From an uncultured Clostridia bacterium (GTDB lineage: Bacteria; Bacillota; Clostridia; Christensenellales; Aristaeellaceae): a stretch of DNA of 60,927 nt. The notes below the pieces were generated by a model. The model did no database searches. It was not told the origin of the DNA and was given only the letters and a program-made list of their open reading frames with translations. Below, in pieces: positions 23,824 through 32,050 of the stretch; position 1 is the stretch's first letter, and each line of letters begins with the position of its first letter. Location of the stretch: assembly GCA_934647305.1 (NCBI GenBank), contig CAKUFI010000007.1, positions 1 to 60,927 of the forward strand, written 5' to 3'. The translations under genes were made by a program, and so were the position numbers.

Positions 23824-25095
23824 ATGAAGGACGCGCAGCGCACGGGCCGGCTGATGTACATTGCGGAGGCGGCGTTTGAGTATTTCGTGGCGATCCTGGT
23901 GGGCGGGGCATACCTGGCCCGAATCACAGGGGCGCTGGGCTTTTCGACCAGTCTGACCGGCATACTGTCCTCGTTCGTGTCACTGGGCTGCGTGTTTCAG
24001 CTCAGCTCCATCGCGCTGTTCCGGCGGGCGGTCTCGGTCAAGCGGCCGGTGATCGTGCTGGACATGGTAAATCAGGCGCTCTTCGCGCTCTCCTACCTGA
24101 CGCCCGTGCTGCCGGTGAGCGCGCCCATACGCACGCTGATTTTCCTGCTCTGCTTCTGCTCGGGCCACATATTGCTTAACGTGGGCGCGCCGCAGAAGAC
24201 CGCCTGGCTGATGGGCCTGATCGACGACCGCCAGCGCGGCTCGTTCACGGCGAAGAAGGAAATCGTGTCGCTGATGGGCGGCATGGCGTTTACCTACGCG
24301 GTCGGCCGGGCGATCGACAGCCTGGAGGCGGCGAATCGGGGCGCGCAGACCTTTCTTCTGGGCGCGGCGCTCATTGCGGCGCTGATGCTGCTTCAGATGG
24401 CCTGCGTCAGCCGGGTGCCCGAGCGGCGCGCGGAGGGTGTTTCTTCGAGCGGGCTGAGCCTGGGCGGCGTGAAGGCGCTGCTGCGCGATAAGGGGCTGAG
24501 GCGTATCGTGCTGGTGTTTGTGCTGTGGAACGCGGCCTCGGGCTGCGCGGTGCCCTTTTACGGGGCCTATGAGGTGGGCGAGCTGGGCTTCTCGATGACC
24601 TTCATTTCGGCGCTGTCGATCGCCTACAGCGTGCTGCGGGCGCTGGTTTCCCCGGCGCTGGGGCGCTATGCCGACCGGCATTCCTTCAGCCGGATGGTGT
24701 ACCTGTGCTTCATGATCGCGGGCGCGGGCTTCCTGGTCAACTGCTTCACTGTGCCGGAAAACGGCAGGGTGCTCTACACGATCTATTACTGCCTGTACGC
24801 CGTCTCGATGGGCGGCATCAACAGCTCGATTACCAACCTGATCTTCGACTATGTGAAGGGCGACGGCCGCCGCGCGGCGCTGGCGCTCAACGTGGCGATC
24901 GGTGGCCTGACCGGCTTTCTGTCCACCTGCGCGATGAGCCCGCTGGTGAGCCTGATTCAGAAAAACGGCAACCGGCTGCTGGGCCTAAGCCTGTACCCGG
25001 CCCAGTTTGTGTCGGCGGTCGCATTTGTCTTGACGGCGATACTGGTCGCGTATGTGCGCCTGAAGGTGATCGGGCGCGGGAAGGAGGAGGCCTGA
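23824..25095 (+). CDS. Major facilitator superfamily transporter
   Basis: 423 residues with about twelve hydrophobic segments in two halves joined by a basic loop (RVPERRAEGVSSS). Features such as GALGFSTSLTGILSSF and ALGRYADRHSFSRMV (the loop 8-9 equivalent of the MFS signature) support the assignment. Substrate is unknown. The TGA overlaps the ATG of a 57-residue gene, which is followed by an SGNH hydrolase. Confidence 0.85.
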   Translation: MKDAQRTGRLMYIAEAAFEYFVAILVGGAYLARITGALGFSTSLTGILSSFVSLGCVFQLSSIALFRRAVSVKRPVIVLDMVNQALFALSYLTPVLPVSAPIRTLIFLLCFCSGHILLNVGAPQKTAWLMGLIDDRQRGSFTAKKEIVSLMGGMAFTYAVGRAIDSLEAANRGAQTFLLGAALIAALMLLQMACVSRVPERRAEGVSSSGLSLGGVKALLRDKGLRRIVLVFVLWNAASGCAVPFYGAYEVGELGFSMTFISALSIAYSVLRALVSPALGRYADRHSFSRMVYLCFMIAGAGFLVNCFTVPENGRVLYTIYYCLYAVSMGGINSSITNLIFDYVKGDGRRAALALNVAIGGLTGFLSTCAMSPLVSLIQKNGNRLLGLSLYPAQFVSAVAFVLTAILVAYVRLKVIGRGKEEA

Positions 25096-25268
25096 TGGGA
25101 CCGATGGAGTACCTGGTGGTGCGGTTGGACGGCGACTACGCCCTGCTTCGGCGCACGGATATCGACAGCGCGGATCTGACCCCGGTGGCGCGCGCGCTGC
25201 TGCCCGACGAGATCGAGGAGGGCACGCGCCTTCGCTGGGAGGCGTTTGTCTACAGCATACTGGACTGA
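25095..25268 (+). CDS. Small protein, possibly DUF3006-like
   Basis: 57 residues. The ATG overlaps the MFS stop (TGATG), preceded by AAGGAGGAGG. The sequence (YLVVRLDGDYALLRR, ARALLPDEIEEGTRLRWEAF) looks like a single small beta domain. The order hydrophobic strand, GDYA, LLPDEI, EGTRL recalls DUF3006 proteins; this is an impression only. Translational coupling supports its being real. Confidence 0.7.
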   Translation: MGPMEYLVVRLDGDYALLRRTDIDSADLTPVARALLPDEIEEGTRLRWEAFVYSILD

Positions 25269-25283
25269 CAAAGGAGCGAGCAC

Positions 25284-26249
25284 ATGAATCCGATACTGAC
25301 GGACGAGAGATATTACCACGGACTGCTGCGCCTTGAAAGGGGCGAGTTCGGCATGAAGCCGCTGCGCTTCACCGATCGGCAGCTGGCCCTGTACGCGGCG
25401 GCGGGCGAGGCGCGCGAGACCCGTGCACTGTGCACGGCGGGCGTGACGTTGGAGATGATGACCGACGCGCCCTGGCTGGAGCTGCGCTTTTACGTGACCC
25501 GGCTGTCGCGAAGCCGCGCCAATGTGACCGCGGTCGCAGGCGGTATGCGCTGCCCGGTGGTCGAGCTGCCGATCGAGCAGCCTGGCGAGTGCGCTGCGCG
25601 GATTGACCTGCCGGGCGAGGGGATGCGCGAGGTACGCGTGTGCCTGCCCTGCCTGGTGGGCGCGGAGCTGACCGATCTGACGCTGGGCGAGGGCACGACC
25701 GCCGCCGAGCCGATTCCCCGGCGCGGGCAGCTGTACCTGGCCTTCGGCGACTCGATCACCCAGGGCATGGAGGCGGTCGATCCTTCGCGCATTTATCCCA
25801 CCCAGGTCTCGCTCAACCTGGGCATGGAGCAGCTGAACCTGGGCGTGGGCGGGGCGTACTTTCAGCCCGAGCTGCTCGAGGACGTCGGACTTTCGCCCAG
25901 TCTCGTGAGCGTGGCCTATGGCGCGAACGACCGCAACCTGGTCGACACCGAGGCCGCCTTTCGCGAGAACGTCGAGGGCTTCCTGACGGGCGTTGAGCGC
26001 CTGTACTCCGCCGCGCGCAAGCTGCTGATCGTGCCGCTGTGGTGCGCCATGGAGGGCCAGAAGGGCAAGTTCGCCGACATGGCCGGCATTCGCACCATCA
26101 TTCGCGAAATCGCGAAGCGCCATCCCGCCTTCCAGGTCATCGAGGGCATGGCGCTCGTTCCCGGCAACGAAAGCTACCTCGCCGACGGCCTGCACCCCAA
26201 CGATCTCGGCTTCCAGCTCTTCTCCGCCAGCCTCATCCGCAGGATTTAG
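25284..26249 (+). CDS. SGNH/GDSL-family hydrolase with N-terminal beta domain
   Basis: 321 residues, ribosome binding site AAGGAG. Residues about 1-140 are beta-rich (the accessory domain of SGNH_3-type esterases). The catalytic domain begins with FGDSITQGME (nucleophile Ser), then NLGVGGAYF, VAYGANDRN and finally DGLHPND (Asp-x-x-His). All four SGNH blocks are present. It likely deacetylates or de-esterifies a carbohydrate. No signal peptide, so it is cytoplasmic. It may act on a compound imported by the MFS transporter two genes upstream (inference). The stop is 8 nt before a C hairpin. Confidence 0.87.
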   Translation: MNPILTDERYYHGLLRLERGEFGMKPLRFTDRQLALYAAAGEARETRALCTAGVTLEMMTDAPWLELRFYVTRLSRSRANVTAVAGGMRCPVVELPIEQPGECAARIDLPGEGMREVRVCLPCLVGAELTDLTLGEGTTAAEPIPRRGQLYLAFGDSITQGMEAVDPSRIYPTQVSLNLGMEQLNLGVGGAYFQPELLEDVGLSPSLVSVAYGANDRNLVDTEAAFRENVEGFLTGVERLYSAARKLLIVPLWCAMEGQKGKFADMAGIRTIIREIAKRHPAFQVIEGMALVPGNESYLADGLHPNDLGFQLFSASLIRRI

Positions 26250-26257
26250 GGGAGACG

Positions 26258-26985
26258 GTCGGCGGGGCCGACAGCCACCTGCTGCCGCCGGGCAGTGCCC
26301 GGGTTCCACCTGCTGCCGCCGGATAGAACGCGAATCCGGGAACCATAGATTGAAGTTCCCGGATTCTTCGGATCTGCGGACGTGCCGCAGATTGACGGCA
26401 GGCGCTGCCTGCACCCACCTGCTGGCGCGGGGGCCGCACGAATCTGTCGGCCATAGATTGGAGCCTCCAGATTCTTCGTTTACGGTAGACTCGGGCAAGT
26501 GCCCCACAAGAACAACGTGTGCAGCGCCCGATGTACTCTCCCTTGCCGTAACCCTGCCTGCCTCACGAAAGCGCCTTTCGGCGCTTCACTCACACCGTGC
26601 CCAAGGCACAACATCCCTGCTAATCTCGTGGTTCAGTTGGAATCACCCCGTCTCCTTTCGACCACCAAATGCTGGCCTGATCGGAACGTATCCCTCTCAG
26701 AACCGAACCACAAGAACGCGTTAGAAAGGGTAAGGGGCCGGGCAGTGCCCGGTTCCACCTGCTGCCGCAGGGGCCACGCAACGCAGGCATAGGACAGGCG
26801 TCGCAAGCTCCCCTGGTCCCTTTGACGGCCGCAGGCTGAGCCTGCACGCACTTGCTTCCGCCGGTTCTGGCGGCGACCATTGGCCGCCATAAATTGAAGC
26901 GGCCAAGGTCTGCGAATTTCCGAAATTCTCCGGAAATTACAGGTCGGCGTTGCCGACTCGTGCTGCCGCCTGCGCCTGAGCCATG
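26258..26985 (+). repeat. Repeat array between the SGNH hydrolase and infC
   Basis: C hairpins GTCGGC-GGG-GCCGAC (26258) and CCGGGC-AGT-GCCCGG. A hairpin with perfect 12-bp arms GAATCCGGGAAC/GTTCCCGGATTC (26332-26366). B hairpin around ATCTGCGG and CCGCAGAT. C GCAGGC-GCT-GCCTGC. A with GAATCTGTCGGC/GCCTCCAGATTC (26440-26474). R2 copy b. C GCAGGC-TGA-GCCTGC. A with TTGGCCGC/GCGGCCAA around CATAAATTGAA (26880-26906). B AATTTCCG/CGGAAATT. No gene. Confidence 0.87.
26545..26834 (+). repeat. R2 copy b
   Basis: Full-length R2 (290 bp), core CTAATCTCGTGGTTCAGTTG. Its 3' hairpin differs from copies a and e. The 5' arm is replaced by C hairpin CCGGGC-AGT-GCCCGG with its tail and a GGGGCCACGCAACGCAGGCA segment, as in copies c and f. 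Confidence 0.8.
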
Positions 26986-27009
26986 CCCTGTTAAATGTTC
27001 GTGCGGCGG

Positions 27010-27038
27010 TTGACAGCGGGCCCGCGGCGTGGTAAACT
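27010..27038 (+). promoter_or_regulatory. Promoter of infC-rpmI-rplT
   Basis: TTGACA (27010-27015), 17 bp, TAAACT (27033-27038). Confidence 0.75.
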
Positions 27039-27041
27039 ATC

Positions 27042-27180
27042 AGGGTCACAAGAAGAAGTCAGCCACTTCTCACCCGGCGGCCATGGGTCAGCGCGGGTTA
27101 TCATACAAAATGGACGCAATGCGTCCGGTCTTTTGTGTGCATGGAGAGTGGATGACTGCATCCGCTCTTTTTTCTTTCAT
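27042..27180 (+). ncRNA. Probable ribosomal protein L20 leader (autoregulatory 5' UTR)
   Basis: The roughly 165-nt leader before infC has GAAGTCAGCCACTTC (stem GAAGT/ACTTC near 27053-27070), a CAAAATGGACGCAATGCGTCCGGTCTTTTG stem region (GGACGCAATGCGTCC within 27112-27128) and GCATGGAGAGTGGATG. In Firmicutes, L20 binds such leaders to repress the operon. Position and stems support this; a covariance search was not possible. Confidence 0.55.
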
Positions 27181-27206
27181 GATATAGCTTGAAGGGGGTA
27201 ACGAAG

Positions 27207-27719
27207 ATTAGCACCAACGATCTGATGATTAATGAGGAGATTCGTGATCGCGAGGTTCGCGTCATCGATCAGAACGGCGGTCAGCTGGGCGTGATGCCCG
27301 TGCGAGCCGCGCTGGAGCTGGCTGAGGAAAAGCAGCTGGATCTGGTCAAGATCGCGCCCACGGCGAAGCCGCCGGTGTGCAAGATCATGGACTACGGCAA
27401 GTATCGATTCGAACAGGCCAAGCGCGAACGCGAGATTCGCAAGAATCAGAAAGTCATCGAAATCAAGGAGGTTCGCCTCTCGGCCACGATTGAGGATCAC
27501 GATGTGGACGTCAAGCAGAAGGCTGCGGCGAAGTTCCTGAAGGATGGCAACAAGGTCAAGGTGTCCATTCGCTTCCGCGGCCGCCAGATTTCGCACTCCG
27601 AGATCGGCGTGGACGTCATGAAGGATTTCGCAGAGCGCTGCAAGGATATCGCAGTCGTAGAGCGCGCCCCCCTGACCGAGGGCCGCAACATGACGATGGT
27701 ATTGGCTCCCAAAGAGTAA
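27207..27719 (+). CDS. infC: Translation initiation factor IF-3, ATT start codon
   Basis: 170 residues. The start is taken at ATT 27207, since AAGGGGG lies 8 nt before it and the protein then begins (M)STNDLMINEEIRDREVRVID as IF-3 does. The only upstream alternative is a TTG within the ribosome binding site. ATT/ATC starts are known for infC and let IF-3 limit its own synthesis. Both domains are present: GVMPVRAALELAEEKQLDLV, ATAKPPVCKIMDYGKYRFE-like region and the C-domain KFLKDGNKVKVSIRFRGR. First gene of the L35/L20 operon. Confidence 0.95.
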   Translation: MSTNDLMINEEIRDREVRVIDQNGGQLGVMPVRAALELAEEKQLDLVKIAPTAKPPVCKIMDYGKYRFEQAKREREIRKNQKVIEIKEVRLSATIEDHDVDVKQKAAAKFLKDGNKVKVSIRFRGRQISHSEIGVDVMKDFAERCKDIAVVERAPLTEGRNMTMVLAPKE

Positions 27720-27748
27720 CTCGCATCTTATGAGAGGAGGATGTACCT

Positions 27749-27946
27749 ATGCCTAAGCAGAAAACCTGTCGCGCCGCCGCGAAGCGCCTGAGCCTGACCA
27801 AGAACGGTAAGGTGAAGCGCGCCCAGGCTTACAAGCGCCATATTCTCACCAAGAAGCCCACCAAGCGTACCCGCAACCTGCGCAAGGCCGCGTATGTGTA
27901 CAGCGGCGAAGCGAAGACCATGAAGAAACTGATTCCGTACAAGTAA
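27749..27946 (+). CDS. rpmI: 50S ribosomal protein L35
   Basis: 65 residues, basic, beginning MPKQKTCRAAAKRLSLTKNG and including KKPTKRTRNLRK, the L35 signature. GAGAGGAGG precedes the ATG. It lies between infC and rplT as in nearly all bacteria. Confidence 0.97.
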   Translation: MPKQKTCRAAAKRLSLTKNGKVKRAQAYKRHILTKKPTKRTRNLRKAAYVYSGEAKTMKKLIPYK

Positions 27947-27961
27947 GGAGGCGAAACTACA

Positions 27962-28321
27962 ATGGCAAGAGTTAAGAGAGCTGTTAACGCTGTCAAGAAG
28001 CGTCGTAAGGTATTTAAGCTGGCCAAGGGTTACTTTGGCGCCAAGAGCAAGCAGTATCGCGCTGCCAGTGAACAGGTTCGCCGTTCCATGCGGTATGCCT
28101 TCATTGGCCGTCGCCTGAAGAAGCGCGAGTTCCGCCGCCTGTGGATCGCCCGCATCAACGCGGCCGCCCGCATGAATGGCCTGTCCTACTCCCGCATGAT
28201 CAACGGCCTGAAGGTGGCCGGCGTCGTGATCGATCGCAAGATGCTGTCCGACATCGCCATCCAGGATCCCGCCGGCTTCACCCAGCTGGCCGAGACCGCC
28301 AAGGCCGCGCTGGCCAAGTAA
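27962..28321 (+). CDS. rplT: 50S ribosomal protein L20
   Basis: 119 residues. MARVKRAVNAVKKRRKVFKL, AKGYFGAKSKQYRAASEQV and LWIARINAAARMNGLSYSRM are standard L20 blocks. It binds 23S rRNA early in assembly and usually also represses its own operon through the leader. A terminator follows. Confidence 0.97.
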   Translation: MARVKRAVNAVKKRRKVFKLAKGYFGAKSKQYRAASEQVRRSMRYAFIGRRLKKREFRRLWIARINAAARMNGLSYSRMINGLKVAGVVIDRKMLSDIAIQDPAGFTQLAETAKAALAK

Positions 28322-28342
28322 TTGGGCGCGATAAGCACATAG

Positions 28343-28380
28343 AAACGCGAAGGCAGTCCGGCTGCTTTCGCGTTTTGCTT
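28343..28380 (+). terminator. Terminator after rplT
   Basis: AAACGCGAAGGCAG pairs with CTGCTTTCGCGTTT (one bulge), followed by TGCTTTGC; the T-run is part of the arm. Confidence 0.75.
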
Positions 28381-28512
28381 TGCTCGCCTGTCCGCGCACC
28401 GCTGACAAACGCAGGCTGCGCGCGGAACAAAAAACGAGCGCCAAAAGCGGTGGACGGGCGCTTTTCCGGTATACTGGGCGCGTCGAGCCGGAAAAGGGAA
28501 GCAATCTCCGCC

Positions 28513-28795
28513 GAACCTTTCAGTCGCTTTGGCGCCAGCTCCCCCTTCAGGAAGGCCCTGCTTATGCCGCACTGCATTCACTGAAAGGGTAGGTGCCTGC
28601 GGCGCAGGCGGCAGGGTTCACGTTCGGCGATAAAACCGCCGACCGGCAAGTGGGGCGATCCGGAGTCGGCAATGCCGACCTGTGATTTTCGGGAAACCTT
28701 CGAAAATCCGCAGACTTCAGCCGCTTCAATTTATGGCGGCCGACAGTCGTCGATAGAACCGGCGGCAGCAAGTGGGTGCAGGCATAGCCTGCCGA
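28513..28795 (+). repeat. R5 piece and reverse-oriented A/B/C modules upstream of the chromate transporter
   Basis: R5: CCTTTCAGTCGCTTTGGCGC to CACTGAAAGG (28513-28592). Next come C GTCGGC-AAT-GCCGAC (near 28667), an imperfect B hairpin (ATTTTCG/CGAAAAT), A hairpin GCCGC, loop TTCAATTTATG, GCGGC (28720-28740), the CGGCAGCAAGTGG tail and C GCAGGC-ATA-GCCTGC (near 28778). No gene is visible in 28381-28855. Confidence 0.75.
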
Positions 28796-28855
28796 ATAAC
28801 ATGGACGTGTATATCCTGATCGCAGAACAGAGGCGGTCAGCGGAGGAGGAGAGAC

Positions 28856-29434
28856 ATGAATAAAAAGCTGGGACAGCTGTTCTGGACGTTCCTGAAGATC
28901 GGCGCGTTCACCTTCGGCGGCGGCTACGCGATGATTGCGCTGCTGGAAAACGAGTTCATTGCCCGGCGCGGCTGGCTTGAACAGGACGAGTTTCTGGACA
29001 TGGTGGCCATCGCCGAGTCCACCCCTGGCCCGGTCGCCATCAACAGCGCCACCTACATCGGCTACAAGCTGGGGCGGGTGCCCGGCGCAATCGTGTCCAC
29101 AGTGGCGGTTTCGCTGCCCTCATTCGCGATTATCTACCTGATTTCGCTGTTCTTCGACCGCTTCCTGAGCCTTACATACGTGGCCCGCGCCTTCCGGGGG
29201 ATTCAGGTCTGCGTGGTGTACCTGATCTTTTCGGCGGGCGTGCGCATGCTCAAGTCCCTGCCGAAGGACGGCCTGAGCCGGGCGATTCTGGCAGGCGTGT
29301 TTGTGCTGTCGGCGGCGTTTTCACTGTGCGCGGTCAGGTTTTCGTCGGTGTTCTTCATCCTGATCGGCGGCATGATCGGCCTGGCGGCATGGGGTGTGCG
29401 CGCGCGGCTCGGGAAAGGCGGCGAGGAGAAATGA
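28856..29434 (+). CDS. Chromate transporter, N-terminal-type half
   Basis: 192 residues, about five membrane helices, ribosome binding site GGAGGAGAGAC. The chromate-transporter family motifs FTFGGGYAMIALLENEF and STPGPVAINSATYIGYKLG are intact. Its stop overlaps the start of a homologous half (ATGA). Such short-chain pairs form one transporter of opposite-topology subunits. The substrate in anaerobes is unproven; family members exchange chromate or sulfate. Confidence 0.9.
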   Translation: MNKKLGQLFWTFLKIGAFTFGGGYAMIALLENEFIARRGWLEQDEFLDMVAIAESTPGPVAINSATYIGYKLGRVPGAIVSTVAVSLPSFAIIYLISLFFDRFLSLTYVARAFRGIQVCVVYLIFSAGVRMLKSLPKDGLSRAILAGVFVLSAAFSLCAVRFSSVFFILIGGMIGLAAWGVRARLGKGGEEK

Positions 29435-30000
29435 TTTATCTTCAGTTGTTTCTGACCTTCCTCGAGGTGGGCGCGGTGTCTTTCGGCGGCGGCTACGGTA
29501 TGATTTCGCTGATTCGCGAGATCGTGCTGGGCAACGGCTGGCTCACCGAGGCGCAGTTCATGAGCTTCATCGCGGTATCCGAGTCCACGCCCGGGCCGCT
29601 GGCCGTGAACATCGCCACGTTTATCGGCTCATCTCAGGCGGGCTTTTTCGGCGCGCTGTGCGCCACAATCGGCGTGATTCTGCCCTCGTTCTTCATTATC
29701 TGGCTCATCGCCGCGCTGATCGGCAACCTGCTCCGCTACGCGGGCGTCAGGGCGTTCCTGGGCGGCGTCAGGCCGTGCGTCGTGGCGCTGATCCTCTCAA
29801 CTGCGCTGACGATGGCCCTGAGCACCTTCCTTTCGGTTTCCAGTCTGCCCGCGCGGGCGCGGCTCGACTGGCGCGGGGCGTGCATCCTCGCCCTGCTCGC
29901 CGCAGCGCACTTCGCGTTCAAGAAATGGAAGGGCAAAAAGCCCTCGCCCATCGCCATGATCCTCCTTTCCGCGCTGCTGGGCATTGCCTTCTATATCTAG
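29431..30000 (+). CDS. Chromate transporter, C-terminal-type half
   Basis: 189 residues beginning at the ATG inside the preceding stop. It repeats the family motifs (SFGGGYGMISLIREIV, SESTPGPLAVNIATFIG), confirming a tandem pair that arose by duplication. About five helices and a basic loop (FKKWKGKKPS) near the end. An R5 repeat (CCCCTCAGTCGCTTTCGGCG) begins 13 nt after the stop. Confidence 0.9.
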   Translation: MIYLQLFLTFLEVGAVSFGGGYGMISLIREIVLGNGWLTEAQFMSFIAVSESTPGPLAVNIATFIGSSQAGFFGALCATIGVILPSFFIIWLIAALIGNLLRYAGVRAFLGGVRPCVVALILSTALTMALSTFLSVSSLPARARLDWRGACILALLAAAHFAFKKWKGKKPSPIAMILLSALLGIAFYI

Positions 30001-30012
30001 GCGGGCTGCCAA

Positions 30013-30290
30013 ACCCCTCAGTCGCTTTCGGCGACAGCTCCCCTTTTAGAGACGCCTTCTGCGTCGCATTTGGGGAGACAGACGCAGAATCCGGGAAGTC
30101 CAATCCATGCTTTCCGGATTCGTGTTTTATCCGGCGGCAGCGTGTGGAGGCAGCGCCGACTTTTAATCCGCAAGAAATTCTTGCGGATTCGCAGACCTTG
30201 GCCGCTCTGATCTATGGCGGCCAATGGTCGTCGATAGGATGCGCGGCAGCAAGTGGCTCCGGGCCCCGCCCGGTCAAAAAGGCGGCCTCC
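30013..30290 (+). repeat. R5 piece and two reverse A hairpins before the yfcC-type gene
   Basis: R5 at 30013-30055. A hairpin GAATCCGGGAAG/CTTTCCGGATTC (30087-30121, loop TCCAATCCATG). B hairpin AATCCGCAAGAA/TTCTTGCGGATT (about 30161-30189, perfect). A hairpin TTGGCCGC/GCGGCCAA (30198-30224, loop TCTGATCTATG). Nothing else is recognisable before a TATAAT near 30373. Confidence 0.8.
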
Positions 30291-30426
30291 CCAGCGTAAC
30301 CCCAGCGTCCCTGCCGTAGTTTTTGCAAGGTTGTTGCCAGATTTTGTGCTTCCAAAGGCGGATTCTGTGCTTTATAATAGTGGTATCAAGCCCGATCGCC
30401 GCGAGGCGGCGGAAAGGAGACAAATT

Positions 30427-31833
30427 ATGAGCAAGAGCACGACCGTCAAGCGCAAGCTTCCCGACACCTGGCTGGTGGTCTTTGGCATTCTGGTAATCAT
30501 GGCGATTCTTTCGTGGGTGATTCCGTCCGGCACGTTCGAGTATCAGACGGTGGACGTGAACGGCACGGCGCGCAAGGTGGCCGTGGCCGGGACGTATCAG
30601 GAGATCGACAAGTCCGAGGTCACGCCGACCGGCTTTCTGGGGCTGTTCGCCTCGCTGTACCAGGGCTGCGTGGGCGCGGCGGACATCATCTTCGTCATCA
30701 TGACCTGCGCGGCGACCTTCGGCGTGGTGGTCAAGACGGGCGCGTTTCACGCCTCGATTGGCCGCGTGATGCAGAAGGTGGGCGACCGCGACCTGATTCT
30801 GATTCCCATCCTGATGGTGATTTTCGGCCTGGGCGGCTCGCTGTTCGGCATGCTGAGCGAGTTTTACGGCTTCTATCCGCTGATTGTCGGACTGATGATC
30901 GCGCTGGGCTACGACGCGATGACCGGCTTCGCGGTGCTGGCGCTGGGCGAGTACATCGGCTTCATGGCCTCGACGCTGAACCCGTACACCGTGGCCGTGG
31001 CGCAGTCGATCGCGGGCGTGGAGCTGTACTCCGGCGTGGGCTATCGCGTGGTGTGCTTCGTGGTGCTGATGGGCATTTCTGCGGCCTACCTGATGGTATA
31101 CGCCCGCAAGGTGCGCCATAAGCCCGAACTGTCCGTGACCTACGGCGATCCCTGCGCGCATTCCTTTGACCGCAGTCAGCTGGACGAGTACACCTTCACC
31201 TGGCGGCACGCGCTGATCCTGGTGGATGTGCTGACCACGCTGGTGGTGCTGATGCTGGGCATGATCAACTGGGGCTGGGGCTACAAGGAGCTGTGCGGCC
31301 TGTTCATCATCATGTCTGCCGTGGCGGCCGTTCTGTCCGGCTGGACTCCGAACGCCTACTGCAAGGAAATGCTCGCCGGCGCGAAGAGCGTGGTGTGGGG
31401 CTGCATCCTGACCGGCCTGGCCAAGGGCATCGTGGTCATCATGAACGACGCGAAGATCATGGATACCATCATCAACGCCCTGAGCAATCTGCTGCAGAAC
31501 GCGCCCTCGGCCATCTCGGCTCAGCTGATGCTGTTTGCACACACGCTGATCAACTTCCTGATTCCCTCCGGTTCGGGTCAGGCCGCGGCGACTATGCCCA
31601 TCATGGCGCCCCTGGCCGACGTGCTGGGCGTTTCCCGCCAGGTGGCCTGCCTGACCTTCCAGTTCGGCGACGGTCTGAGCAACCTGCTCTGGCCCACCTG
31701 CGGCATCGTCATGATCTGCGGCCTGGGCGACGTGCGCTACGACCGCTGGCTCAAGTGGTTCGCCAAGCTGTTCCTCATCCTGCTGGCCGTGCAGATGATC
31801 CTGATCGAAATCGCCGTGCTGACGGGTTATTAA
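30427..31833 (+). CDS. YfcC-family (DcuC-like) transporter
   Basis: 468 residues from ATG 30427 (GAAAGGAGACAAATT upstream). About eleven hydrophobic segments. The start, KRKLPDTWLVVFGILVIMAI and SWVIPSGTFEY, is characteristic of YfcC/arcD-like membrane proteins, as are GLGGSLFGMLSEFYGFYPL and NFLIPSGSGQAAATMPIMAP. Relatives move basic amino acids, C4-dicarboxylates or short peptides. The next gene is an M20 amidohydrolase, which hints at uptake of N-acyl amino acids or dipeptides (inference). The TAA directly abuts C hairpin CCGGGC-AGT-GCCCGA. Confidence 0.85.
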   Translation: MSKSTTVKRKLPDTWLVVFGILVIMAILSWVIPSGTFEYQTVDVNGTARKVAVAGTYQEIDKSEVTPTGFLGLFASLYQGCVGAADIIFVIMTCAATFGVVVKTGAFHASIGRVMQKVGDRDLILIPILMVIFGLGGSLFGMLSEFYGFYPLIVGLMIALGYDAMTGFAVLALGEYIGFMASTLNPYTVAVAQSIAGVELYSGVGYRVVCFVVLMGISAAYLMVYARKVRHKPELSVTYGDPCAHSFDRSQLDEYTFTWRHALILVDVLTTLVVLMLGMINWGWGYKELCGLFIIMSAVAAVLSGWTPNAYCKEMLAGAKSVVWGCILTGLAKGIVVIMNDAKIMDTIINALSNLLQNAPSAISAQLMLFAHTLINFLIPSGSGQAAATMPIMAPLADVLGVSRQVACLTFQFGDGLSNLLWPTCGIVMICGLGDVRYDRWLKWFAKLFLILLAVQMILIEIAVLTGY

Positions 31834-32033
31834 CCGGGCAGTGCCCGAAGCCGGTTGCTGCCGGTCGGCATTGCCGACATCCGTTGCTGCCGGAAAACTC
31901 TATCATATTGTCTGTTTGTCTGTTTCAAAATGTCACTGCACGCGCTCAGCCGAAGCGGAAATCGGCGGCAGCGAGTGTTTTCCGGGAGAGCTCGAGAGGT
32001 GCCTTTTTCAAAAAGGCAGCCTCTCGAACGTTC
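31834..32033 (+). repeat. C hairpins and R4 hairpin upstream of the M20 gene
   Basis: C units CCGGGC-AGT-GCCCG (31834) and GTCGGC-ATT-GCCGAC (near 31865), then an R4 element ending in a long hairpin at 31993-32026 (CGAGAGGTGCCTTTTT with AAAAAGGCAGCCTCTCG). The R4 hairpin ends 14 nt before the AAGGAG of the next gene and could affect its translation. Confidence 0.8.
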
Positions 32034-32050
32034 CCTAAAAGGAGAAGCCT

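Noticed and set aside
21453..23879. 808-codon plus-strand frame opposite PAP2 and glyS
   Set aside because: Antisense shadow of two clear genes in G+C-rich DNA; no domain signature.
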